A DNA stretch of 64,000 nt from Vibrio porteresiae DSM 19223. Its GTDB lineage: Bacteria; Pseudomonadota; Gammaproteobacteria; Enterobacterales; Vibrionaceae. The notes beneath the pieces are model-generated. The model searched no databases, was not told the DNA's origin, and saw only the letters and a list, made by a program, of their open reading frames with translations. Where the stretch lies: positions 2,914,001 through 2,978,000 of the forward strand of contig NZ_AP024895.1 in assembly GCF_024347055.1 (NCBI RefSeq). The letters are read 5' to 3'. A program made the position numbers and the translations under genes. This document shows, piece after piece, positions 36,882 to 44,771 of the stretch; the first letter of the stretch is position 1; every line of letters begins with the position of its first letter.

Positions 36882-36907
36882 AAAAAAAGGAGCGGCTCAC
36901 GCCGCTC
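36882..36907 (-). terminator. Terminator of aceBA
   Basis: GAGCGGC (36890-36896) pairs with GCCGCTC (36901-36907) around TCAC, with a run of seven U on the transcript strand. Confidence 0.9.
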
Positions 36908-36979
36908 AAAAGGATATGATACAAAGGTATCGAACATATAAGGAATAAGATAACAAAAGATCAGTGGAGTCGGTTTAGG

Positions 36980-38290
36980 CTAGAACTGGTCTTCTTCAGT
37001 CGAGCCTTTCAATGCCGTTACCGACGAGTTTCCACCTTGAATAGTGTTGGTCACTTTATCAAAGTAGCCAGTCCCCACTTCTTGTTGGTGTGCCACGAAG
37101 GTATAGCCTTTTTCTGCCGCAGCGAACTCTTTACGCTGCACCATTTCAACATAGTGACGCATACCTTCACCTTGAGCATAAGCATGTGCCAATTCAAACA
37201 TGTTAAACCACATGTTATGAATGCCTGCCAGCGTAATAAATTGGTACTTGTACCCCATATCAGACAATGCTTGTTGGAACTCAGCAATCGTCTTGGCATC
37301 AAGGTTTTTCTCCCAGTTAAACGATGGAGAACAGTTATACGCCAATAGTTGGTCTGGGTATTCTGCCAAAATAGCTTCAGCAAACTTACGTGCTTCTTCT
37401 AGGCAAGGTTTTGCTGTTTCACACCACACAAGGTCTGCATAAGGTGCGTAAGCTAGGCCACGCGAAATGGCTTGATCAATACCCGCTTTAACACGGAAGA
37501 AACCTTCAGAGGTACGCTCGCCAGAGAGGAAGTCTTTGTCATATGGGTCACAATCCGAGGTCAACAAGTCAGCCGCGTTTGCGTCTGTCCGTGCAATGAC
37601 CAGTGTCGTCGTGCCTGCAACGTCTGCTGCCAAACGTGCAGCAACTAACTTCTGAACCGCCTCTTGGGTTGGAACAAGGACTTTACCTCCCATATGTCCA
37701 CATTTTTTCACAGAAGCTAATTGGTCTTCAAAGTGAACACCAGCAGCCCCCGCTTCAATCATTGATTTCATCAGCTCATAAGCATTCAGTACGCCACCAA
37801 AGCCGGCTTCTGCATCCGCCACGATAGGTAGGAAGTAATCAATGCCACCTTCATCAGTCGGTGACTTACCATTAGTCCATTGAATTTGGTCAGCACGACG
37901 GAATGAGTTATTGATGCGGCGCACCACAGCAGGTACGGAGTCAACAGGATAGAGAGATTGGTCTGGGTACATGGTTGAGGCAGTATTGTTATCCGCAGCC
38001 ACTTGCCAACCTGATAGATAAATTGCTTCGATGCCAGCTTTGGCCTGTTGCACCGCTTGCCCACCAGTCAACGCGCCAAGACAGTTAACATACCCTTTTT
38101 TGGCGCTACCATTGACCAACGACCATAGTTTATCAGCTCCGCGCTGAGCAATAGTGTTGGCAGGAAGCAAAGAACCTCTTAGGTTCACTACTTCTTCAGC
38201 AGTGTAGGTACGTTTCACATTTTTCCAGCGTGGATTGGTTGCCCAATCTTTTTCCAAGGCTTCGATTTGTTGACGACGAGTCAATGTCAT
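36980..38290 (-). CDS. aceA: Isocitrate lyase
   Basis: A 436-residue enzyme of the glyoxylate shunt that splits isocitrate to succinate and glyoxylate. The signature KKCGHMGGKVLVPTQE holds the catalytic cysteine. Length is that of the short E. coli type. The start at 38290 (MTLTRRQQIEALEKDW) has AGAGGGA upstream; 13 upstream codons are not conserved. It follows aceB by about 100 bases. Confidence 0.97.
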   Translation of the reverse strand: MTLTRRQQIEALEKDWATNPRWKNVKRTYTAEEVVNLRGSLLPANTIAQRGADKLWSLVNGSAKKGYVNCLGALTGGQAVQQAKAGIEAIYLSGWQVAADNNTASTMYPDQSLYPVDSVPAVVRRINNSFRRADQIQWTNGKSPTDEGGIDYFLPIVADAEAGFGGVLNAYELMKSMIEAGAAGVHFEDQLASVKKCGHMGGKVLVPTQEAVQKLVAARLAADVAGTTTLVIARTDANAADLLTSDCDPYDKDFLSGERTSEGFFRVKAGIDQAISRGLAYAPYADLVWCETAKPCLEEARKFAEAILAEYPDQLLAYNCSPSFNWEKNLDAKTIAEFQQALSDMGYKYQFITLAGIHNMWFNMFELAHAYAQGEGMRHYVEMVQRKEFAAAEKGYTFVAHQQEVGTGYFDKVTNTIQGGNSSVTALKGSTEEDQF

Positions 38291-38391
38291 GGTCTTTCCC
38301 TCTATTATGTGCGCTATGAAGCGCTTCATTGTCCTCTACCGCAGTGACCCTTGGCGGAGGTTTCCTGTTTCACGTTCTTTGGCTGTTTGGT

Positions 38392-40014
38392 TTACGACAA
38401 GTAGTCGTATCCCGGAATCGTTAAGAAATTTGGTAATTCGTCACTAGTTGTGATTCGTTCCATCAAGTCAGCTGCCTCAGCAAAACGCCCTTGAGTAAAA
38501 CGCTCATTTCCGACTTCCGTTTTGACAACTTCAATCTCTTGCTTGAGATACTCTCTAAACAGGTCTTTAGAGACCACTTTGCCGTTATCAAGAGTTTTAC
38601 CGTGTTGAATCCATTGCCAAATTGACGCTCGAGAAATTTCGGCAGTCGCGGCATCTTCCATCAAACCGTAAATTGGCACACACCCATTACCCGAGATCCA
38701 CGCTTCGATGTATTGCAGGGCAACACGAATATTGTGACGCATACCCTTTTCAGTTCGTTCACCATCACATGGTTGAAGAAGATCTTTGGCGGTGATGGGC
38801 GCATCAGACATACGTGATACATCCAGCTGGTTTTTACGCCCCGCAAGCACTTCATCAAATACAGCCATGGCTGTATCAGCAAGTCCTGGGTGCGCAACCC
38901 AAGTGCCATCGTGGCCATTGGTGGCTTCAAGACGTTTATCACGTTGAATTTTCTCTAATACTGCCGCATTTTCTTGGGGATCTTTTGCTGGAATGAAGGC
39001 CGCCATGCCTCCCATCGCAAACGCTCCACGGCGATGACAGGTATAGATAAGCAGACGCGAGTAAGCATTAAGGAACGACTTATCCATGGTCACGACTTGG
39101 CGATCGGGCAGTACGCGATCGGAGTGCTTTTTCAACGTTTTGATATAGCTAAAGATATAATCCCAACGTCCACAATTCAGTCCAACGATGTGTTCTTTGA
39201 GTGAAAACAGAATTTCATCCATCTGGAATACCGCAGGCAAAGTCTCGATCAGCACCGTTGCTTTGATCGTTCCAGTATGTAAACCGAAATACTCTTCCGT
39301 GAAATGGAATACATCGCTCCACCATTTCGCTTCGTGGTACGACTGCAGTTTAGGCAAGTAAAAATAAGGGCCGCTGCCTTTGGCTAATAAAGCTTTATGG
39401 TTATTGAAGAAATACAACGCAAAATCAAATAAACACCCAGGAATAATTTTTTCTGCATAGTGAACGTGTTTTTCAGGCAAATGAAGACCACGCACTCGAC
39501 AGATGAGTACCGCAGGGTTTTGTTTTAATTCATAAACTTTGCCGTTATCTGGATTGGTATAACTGATGGTTCCAGTAATCGCATCACGCAAATTAATCTG
39601 CCCATCTAAAACCTTATCCCACGCTGGCGACATTGAGTCTTCAAAATCCGCCATAAAAACTTTTACGTTAGCGTTAAGAGCGTTAATCACCATTTTACGG
39701 TCGGTAGGACCCGTAATTTCAACACGGCGGTCTTGCAGATCATTAGGGATACCCATGATTTTCCAACTGCCTTCGCGAATATCGACGGTGTCTTGTAAAA
39801 AATCGGGCAATTTGCCTTGATCTATTTGCGTTTGAAATACAGTGCGTTGTTTTAACAACTCGTCTAAACGTGGGGCAAATTTCTGGCACAAAGCGGCAAG
39901 AAAAACCTGCGCAGGCTCGGGAAATATCTGTTCATGTGTCTCGCTTAGTGCACCAACAATCTTAAGTTGTTCGTTAATTTGAGTCGGGTTAGTTTCGCGT
40001 GTTTCTGCCAACAT
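38392..40014 (-). CDS. aceB: Malate synthase A
   Basis: A 540-residue enzyme that condenses glyoxylate with acetyl-CoA to malate. Active-site segments are DFEDSMSPAWDKV, CRVRGLHLPEKHV, LNCGRWDYIFSY and the CGRTEKGMRHN-type CDGERTEKGMRHNIRV stretch, as in E. coli AceB. The two genes allow growth on acetate and fatty acids. No aceK is next to aceA. The 570-base upstream region holds HexR-like and other palindromes. Confidence 0.97.
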   Translation of the reverse strand: MLAETRETNPTQINEQLKIVGALSETHEQIFPEPAQVFLAALCQKFAPRLDELLKQRTVFQTQIDQGKLPDFLQDTVDIREGSWKIMGIPNDLQDRRVEITGPTDRKMVINALNANVKVFMADFEDSMSPAWDKVLDGQINLRDAITGTISYTNPDNGKVYELKQNPAVLICRVRGLHLPEKHVHYAEKIIPGCLFDFALYFFNNHKALLAKGSGPYFYLPKLQSYHEAKWWSDVFHFTEEYFGLHTGTIKATVLIETLPAVFQMDEILFSLKEHIVGLNCGRWDYIFSYIKTLKKHSDRVLPDRQVVTMDKSFLNAYSRLLIYTCHRRGAFAMGGMAAFIPAKDPQENAAVLEKIQRDKRLEATNGHDGTWVAHPGLADTAMAVFDEVLAGRKNQLDVSRMSDAPITAKDLLQPCDGERTEKGMRHNIRVALQYIEAWISGNGCVPIYGLMEDAATAEISRASIWQWIQHGKTLDNGKVVSKDLFREYLKQEIEVVKTEVGNERFTQGRFAEAADLMERITTSDELPNFLTIPGYDYLS

Positions 40015-40044
40015 ATTCCATCCTTAAAGTTAACCAAAATCACA

Positions 40045-40066
40045 TTTGTAATTTTAGAACTACAAA
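40045..40066. promoter_or_regulatory. Palindromic operator candidate next to aceB
   Basis: TTTGTA (40045-40050) and TACAAA (40061-40066) form the ends of a 22-base palindrome in which 9 of 11 pairs match. It lies 31-52 bases before the aceB start, a typical place for a repressor. The regulator is unknown. Confidence 0.45.
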
Positions 40067-40521
40067 ATTCCATTTAAATTTTGAGAAGGGCTTAACATTT
40101 AATATTATTTTCAACCAACAACATTTAACTTTCACTTATCGCCAGCATCTCTTCAACGCCTTTAAAATTAACCCACAACCAAGATTAAATAAAGACTCAA
40201 CAAGAGCAAAAATACAACTTTGAAGTTTTATTCCGATCAGTAACTTGCACTATTTACGAGTTAATATTTGTAATTACTTACGTAATTAAATTACACATTA
40301 AAACACGAATTTAACGTGCTAATAAAAAGATGAAATGGGGAAATATGAGGATATGGAGAATTGATTTTGCTAACAATTTAATAACGAACGTAAACCTAGC
40401 ACTCAAAGAAACTGATTGCACATCTGTAAAATTGACAGTGTTAACATTGCCGATTTTATGAAAGCTTCATCCAGTAAAAGCTGTAAAATTTTACAATAAA
40501 AAAATCACTATCAGAGTTAAA
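40067..40521. other. AT-rich aceB upstream region
   Basis: No gene. It holds the HexR-like site (40281-40295) and a perfect 14-base palindrome TGTAAAATTTTACA (40482-40495). Promoter elements are hard to place in such AT-rich DNA. Confidence 0.5.
40281..40295. promoter_or_regulatory. HexR-like operator upstream of aceB
   Basis: CGTAATTAAATTACA matches the gamma-proteobacterial HexR consensus TGTAATTAAATTACA at 14 of 15 bases. HexR is a central-carbon regulator known to control aceBA in related genera. The site lies about 270 bases before aceB. Confidence 0.6.
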
Positions 40522-40570
40522 TGCTACCAATGCGGATATTTAATAGTTAAAAAAACTAGCATTGGTAGCA
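40522..40570 (-). other. Nested inverted repeat downstream of oxyR2
   Basis: A 12-base stem TGCTACCAATGC (40522-40533) with GCATTGGTAGCA (40559-40570) encloses a smaller TAGTT/AACTA hairpin with a five-U loop. It begins 19 bases past the oxyR2 stop. The U run is in the loop and not after the stem, so it is not a standard terminator. Confidence 0.6.
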
Positions 40571-40588
40571 AAAGATAACATAGCCACA

Positions 40589-41494
40589 CTAAAGTAGCTC
40601 ACTGACCACCTCAGCTAACTGGCTAAATGTGGCCGTTCGAGATGAGCTTGGGCGCCAAACCAGACCAATATTTCGATAAGCCTGCTGACCAGGCGGATCA
40701 ACCACCAACAAATTTTGATTGTCTAGCAAGCCGTGATCTATTGCCATTTGCGGGATAAATGTCGTGCCAAGACCATTAGCGACCATTTGCACTAAGGTGT
40801 GCAGACTAGTGGCGGTAAATGGATTAATCTTCTCTTTATCGGTTAACTTACAGGCTGAAACAGCATGCTCTGTTAAACAGTGCTCATTCTCTAGCAGAAA
40901 TACCGATTGATCGGGCAGATCTGCGTATTTAATGGGCACGCGAATAGAATTGGCTTGATTGCGACTGATCACCATCCTAAATGGGTCTTGACCAACCACT
41001 TGGCTTTCCATTTCACCGATATCGACCGGAAGGGCTAACACCAATACGTCTAGCTCACCAGAACGTAAAGCAGTCAACAAATTCGCTGTCGTATCTTCTC
41101 GCAGCAATAAATGCAGTTTAGGAAAGCGAATGTTGATCTCTTGTACTAGGTCACCAAGCAAGAATGGCGCTATGGTAGGAATACATCCCAACTTAAGCTG
41201 CCCTTCCATGACGCCACCATGGCAAAGCTTGCCCAGTTCAACTAAGTCTTGCCCTTTAGCAAGCAACTCACGACCTTGCTTAACCACGGCTTCGCCTGCT
41301 TGGGTAAATACTAATGGGCTTTTCTTATCTTTTTTTTCGTAAAGTGCACAGCCGATGAGCTCTTCAAGGTTCTGAATACCTTTACTTAGCGTCGACTGAC
41401 TAACAAAACATCGCTCAGCAGCTTCACTAAAATGCCTAGTTTCATGTAAGGTAACTAGGTAATGTAGCTGCTTTAAGCTGGGCCATTTATTCAT
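40589..41494 (-). CDS. oxyR2: Peroxide-sensing LysR-type regulator, OxyR2 type
   Basis: A 301-residue LysR regulator. The winged helix-turn-helix is at about 1-60 (ETRHFSEAAERCFVSQSTLSKGI). The redox cysteines C206 and C215 are present (EHCLTEHAVSAC). Residue 204 is glutamate, where E. coli OxyR has glycine. V. vulnificus OxyR2 has the same E204, C206 and C215 and is a high-sensitivity sensor for prx2. It is divergent from a 2-Cys peroxiredoxin, the known OxyR2-Prx2 layout. Confidence 0.88.
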   Translation of the reverse strand: MNKWPSLKQLHYLVTLHETRHFSEAAERCFVSQSTLSKGIQNLEELIGCALYEKKDKKSPLVFTQAGEAVVKQGRELLAKGQDLVELGKLCHGGVMEGQLKLGCIPTIAPFLLGDLVQEINIRFPKLHLLLREDTTANLLTALRSGELDVLVLALPVDIGEMESQVVGQDPFRMVISRNQANSIRVPIKYADLPDQSVFLLENEHCLTEHAVSACKLTDKEKINPFTATSLHTLVQMVANGLGTTFIPQMAIDHGLLDNQNLLVVDPPGQQAYRNIGLVWRPSSSRTATFSQLAEVVSELL

Positions 41495-41691
41495 AGTTTA
41501 TGTCGCTCTTACTCTTATCATCGCTTCTCTTTCTATAGAGAGTCTATCATCGCTTTTTTCGATTAACACAATCTATTTTATTCGCTTTTTTCTATCCTAC
41601 TCTTTGTACTATAGTTTGTCTTGTAGTTACACGGAATGAGTCATTTCAACCCTATATGACTCAGCAAAAACTAAATTATTAGGAGCAAAAA
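41495..41691. promoter_or_regulatory. Divergent oxyR2/peroxiredoxin control region
   Basis: The region holds several CTAT/ATAG elements, as OxyR tetrads do: ATAG at 41535, CTAT at 41544, 41573 and 41592, and CTATAG at 41609, whose TATAGT may be the -10 of the peroxiredoxin promoter. Spacing does not fit the E. coli tetrad exactly. AGGAG lies before the peroxiredoxin start at 41692. Confidence 0.4.
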
Positions 41692-42306
41692 ATGGTACTA
41701 GTAGGTCGCAAAGCCCCTGACTTTACTGCTGGAGCTGTTCTAGGCAACGGTGAAATCGTTGACAACTTTAACCTTTTCGAACACATCAAAGGTAAAAAAG
41801 CAGTTGTCTTTTTCTACCCACTAGACTTCACTTTCGTTTGCCCATCAGAAATCATCGCATTCGACAAACGTCTTGCTGACTTCCAAGAAAAAGGCTGTGA
41901 AGTAATCGGTGTTTCTATCGATTCAGTATTCTCACACAACGCATGGCGTAATACTGCTGTAAACAAAGGCGGTATCGGTGAAGTGAAATACACTCTAGTT
42001 GCAGACACAACTCACGAAGTTGTTAACGCATACGACGTAGTTGATCCAAACGGCCCTGGAATTGCACTTCGCGGTTCATTCCTAATCGATGAAGAAGGTA
42101 TTGTTCGTCACCAAGTGATCAACGATGGTCCTCTAGGTCGTAACATCGACGAAATGCTACGTATGGTTGACGCACTAGCGTTCCACCAAGAGCACGGCGA
42201 AGTATGTCCTGCACAATGGGAAAAAGGTAAATCTGGTATGAAAGCGTCTCCAGACGGTGTTGCTTCTTACCTAACTGAACACACTTCAGACCTAGATAAA
42301 AAATAA
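41692..42306 (+). CDS. prx2: Typical 2-Cys peroxiredoxin
   Basis: A 204-residue thiol peroxidase of the AhpC/Prx1 group, cytosolic. The peroxidatic cysteine is C50 (DFTFVCPSE) and the resolving one C172 (GEVCPAQW). GGIG (93-96) and a C-terminal helix ending YLTEHTSDLDKK are of the sensitive type. It reduces peroxide, probably with help from AhpF or thioredoxin; no reductase gene is adjacent. It is divergent from oxyR2, which probably controls it. Codon use is strongly optimised, which suggests high expression. Confidence 0.93.
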   Translation: MVLVGRKAPDFTAGAVLGNGEIVDNFNLFEHIKGKKAVVFFYPLDFTFVCPSEIIAFDKRLADFQEKGCEVIGVSIDSVFSHNAWRNTAVNKGGIGEVKYTLVADTTHEVVNAYDVVDPNGPGIALRGSFLIDEEGIVRHQVINDGPLGRNIDEMLRMVDALAFHQEHGEVCPAQWEKGKSGMKASPDGVASYLTEHTSDLDKK

Positions 42307-42397
42307 GCATAATTCGTAGCCCGCGCTCAACACGGGTCGATGGTTGGAATATAGAGCATTAAAGCCATACCAATCAGTTACGAAGTAAAGTCTTATC

Positions 42398-42430
42398 AAA
42401 TCCCGATACTCTTGAGTATCGGGATTTTTT
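42398..42430 (+). terminator. Terminator of the peroxiredoxin gene
   Basis: AAATCCCGATACTC (42398-42411) and GAGTATCGGGATTT (42414-42427) with a two-base gap, followed by T residues to 42430. Confidence 0.95.
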
Positions 42431-42475
42431 GTTATTGAATAGACCTAAGCTATTTATCCCATTCTAGGAATCCCA

Positions 42476-43225
42476 ATGAAATACCAAATGGAAGTGTGTA
42501 TTGATAACATCGAATCACTGACTAATGCGATGCAAGGTGGAGCGACCCGCATTGAGCTTTGTTCTTCTCTGGCTTTAGGGGGATTAACACCCAGCTGGGG
42601 ATTGATGCGCAGTGCTAGCGAATTTAGTGTCATTCCTGTTTTCGCGATGATTCGACCAAGACAAGGGGATTTTCTCTACCTACCGGCAGAAATCGACCAA
42701 ATGATGTGGGATATCGAAATTGCTGCGCAGGCAGGCTTGCAAGGAGTGGTATTTGGGGTATTAACCGCTAATGGAGATGTAGACAAAGAGGCGACCCAAA
42801 AGCTCACCTCTCATGCTCATGCTCTCAATTTACAAGTGACCTATCACAGAGCCATCGACCAGTGCCGAGATTATCATCAAGCCATTGAAACTTTGCTTGA
42901 AATTGGTGTTAATCGTGTGCTTACTTCAGGTACCGCGACATCAGCCGAACAAGGGTGTGACGTCATCGCCAAAATGGTCGAACAAGTTCAAGATAACATG
43001 GTCATCATGGCTGGTGCTGGCGTAAACGCGAACAACGTGACAAAAATAGTGACTCAAACCGGAGTCAATGAAGTTCACCTATCGGGGAAGACGGTACGCC
43101 CAAGTGGCATGAAGTTAGCGCAGCATCAAGCTCGAATGGGCAATGCTGATTGTGATGATTTCAGCATTCCCATTACCAGTATCAGCGCACTTGAAGCGGT
43201 GGCAAAACAACTTAAAACGCTTTAA
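42476..43225 (+). CDS. cutC: CutC family protein
   Basis: A 249-residue TIM-barrel protein of the CutC family, linked in the literature to copper homeostasis, though its reaction is unclear. MEVCIDNIESLTNAMQGGATRIELCSSL, PVFAMIRPRQGDF and VTYHRAIDQC are family segments. Its stop overlaps the phoU stop by a few bases in a tail-to-tail arrangement, so the two messages overlap. Confidence 0.92.
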   Translation: MKYQMEVCIDNIESLTNAMQGGATRIELCSSLALGGLTPSWGLMRSASEFSVIPVFAMIRPRQGDFLYLPAEIDQMMWDIEIAAQAGLQGVVFGVLTANGDVDKEATQKLTSHAHALNLQVTYHRAIDQCRDYHQAIETLLEIGVNRVLTSGTATSAEQGCDVIAKMVEQVQDNMVIMAGAGVNANNVTKIVTQTGVNEVHLSGKTVRPSGMKLAQHQARMGNADCDDFSIPITSISALEAVAKQLKTL

Positions 43226-43920
43226 CGAATCGCATCATCTATCGACTGATCGCCGATATGGCGCACATCTTTACCTTTCACAAAATAGATGATGTATTCA
43301 CAAATATTTTGGCAACGATCGCCAATTCGCTCAATGGCTCGCGCTGACCACATGACCTGTAAAATATGAGGAATGTTTTTCGGGTCTTCCATCATATAAG
43401 TCATGAGTTGGCGAATCACTGCATCAACTTCGTTATCTAAAGAATCATCCAGCTTATAAATCTGGGCGGCGGCTTCTACATCCATCCGCGCAAAGGCATC
43501 CAGCACCTGATGTAACATTGAAATCGCAGAGCGGCACAAAGGTTCTAATGAGACCTGAAATTGGCGCTCTCGAGTCGATGGACTTTCGATAACCACAAAC
43601 GCCATTTTGGTTGCCACATCACCAATACGTTCAAGATCGGTAATGGTCTTGATGATCGCCATGATTAAGCGCAAATCTTTCGCCGTCGGTTGGCGCTTAG
43701 CAATAATGCGCGTGCACGCCTCATCAATTGAGACTTCCATTGAGTTCACTTTATGATCGTCTTCGACCACTTTACGTGCCAACTCAACATCATCTGTATG
43801 TAATGCATGCATTGCGTAAGAGAGCTGCTGTTCAACCAGTCCACCCATGGTTAATACATGAGTTCGAATAGCTTCTAGCTCGGTATTAAATTGACCAGAG
43901 ATATGACGACCTAGCTGCAT
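43222..43920 (-). CDS. phoU: Phosphate signalling protein PhoU
   Basis: A 232-residue protein of two three-helix PhoU repeats, with the metal-binding ERIGD motif in each (LERIGDVATKMAF and IERIGDRCQNICEY). It links the Pst transporter to PhoR and keeps it off in high phosphate. It follows pstB by 27 bases and is the last gene of pstCAB-phoU. Confidence 0.97.
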   Translation of the reverse strand: MQLGRHISGQFNTELEAIRTHVLTMGGLVEQQLSYAMHALHTDDVELARKVVEDDHKVNSMEVSIDEACTRIIAKRQPTAKDLRLIMAIIKTITDLERIGDVATKMAFVVIESPSTRERQFQVSLEPLCRSAISMLHQVLDAFARMDVEAAAQIYKLDDSLDNEVDAVIRQLMTYMMEDPKNIPHILQVMWSARAIERIGDRCQNICEYIIYFVKGKDVRHIGDQSIDDAIR

Positions 43921-43947
43921 AATATATCCTTAAATACAGACAATAAA

Positions 43948-44769
43948 TTAACCATAGCGACCTGTAATATAATCCTCGGTTTGTTTTTTTGATGGTGATG
44001 TGAAGATGGAATCCGTATCCGAGTATTCAATCAATTTTCCCATATGAATAAAGGCAGTATAGTCACTAACCCGCGCTGCCTGCTGCATATTATGTGTCAC
44101 GATCACCACAGTATATTGGGTTTTCAAATCGTGAATAAGTTCCTCAATGGTGAGCGTGGAAATAGGATCCAGCGCCGATGTTGGCTCATCGAGTAACAAA
44201 ATCTCTGGTTCAATCGCAATCGCACGAGCAATCACTAAACGCTGCTGCTGACCTCCAGATAGACCAAATGCATTTTCGTGTAAGCGATGTTTCACTTCAT
44301 CCCACAACGCTGCCGCTTTGAGCGCAGCTTCAGCAGCATCGTCTAAAGTCCGACTATTTTTTACCCCTTGCAGACGTAAACCATAAACCACGTTTTCATA
44401 AATCGATTTAGGAAATGGGTTAGGACGCTGAAACACCATTCCGACTCGACGACGCAATGCTGCTACATCAACGTCACGTTGATAGATATTTTTCCCATGC
44501 AGTCGCACTTCCCCCTCAATATGACACCCCTCAACAAGGTCGTTCATACGATTGATGCAACGCAGTAACGTTGACTTACCACAACCGGACGGGCCGATAA
44601 AAGAAGTCACTTTGCCTCTGGGTATGCGCATCGTAATGTCGGTTAACGCTCGTTGATTGTGCTGATAGAGAAGACTTAACTTTTCTATCGCGATTGCTGT
44701 CTGCGCATCCGACAAATTGTGTACATCCAATGGAGGGGCATAACCCAACGTTTGGTTAACAGAGAGCAT
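43948..44769 (-). CDS. pstB: Phosphate ABC transporter ATPase PstB
   Basis: A 273-residue ABC ATPase. Walker A is GPSGCGKST (near residue 60), the signature is LSGGQQQRL and Walker B is ILLLDEPTSALD. It powers PstC/PstA. It follows pstA by two bases, so is translationally coupled. Confidence 0.98.
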   Translation of the reverse strand: MLSVNQTLGYAPPLDVHNLSDAQTAIAIEKLSLLYQHNQRALTDITMRIPRGKVTSFIGPSGCGKSTLLRCINRMNDLVEGCHIEGEVRLHGKNIYQRDVDVAALRRRVGMVFQRPNPFPKSIYENVVYGLRLQGVKNSRTLDDAAEAALKAAALWDEVKHRLHENAFGLSGGQQQRLVIARAIAIEPEILLLDEPTSALDPISTLTIEELIHDLKTQYTVVIVTHNMQQAARVSDYTAFIHMGKLIEYSDTDSIFTSPSKKQTEDYITGRYG

Positions 44770-44771
44770 AA

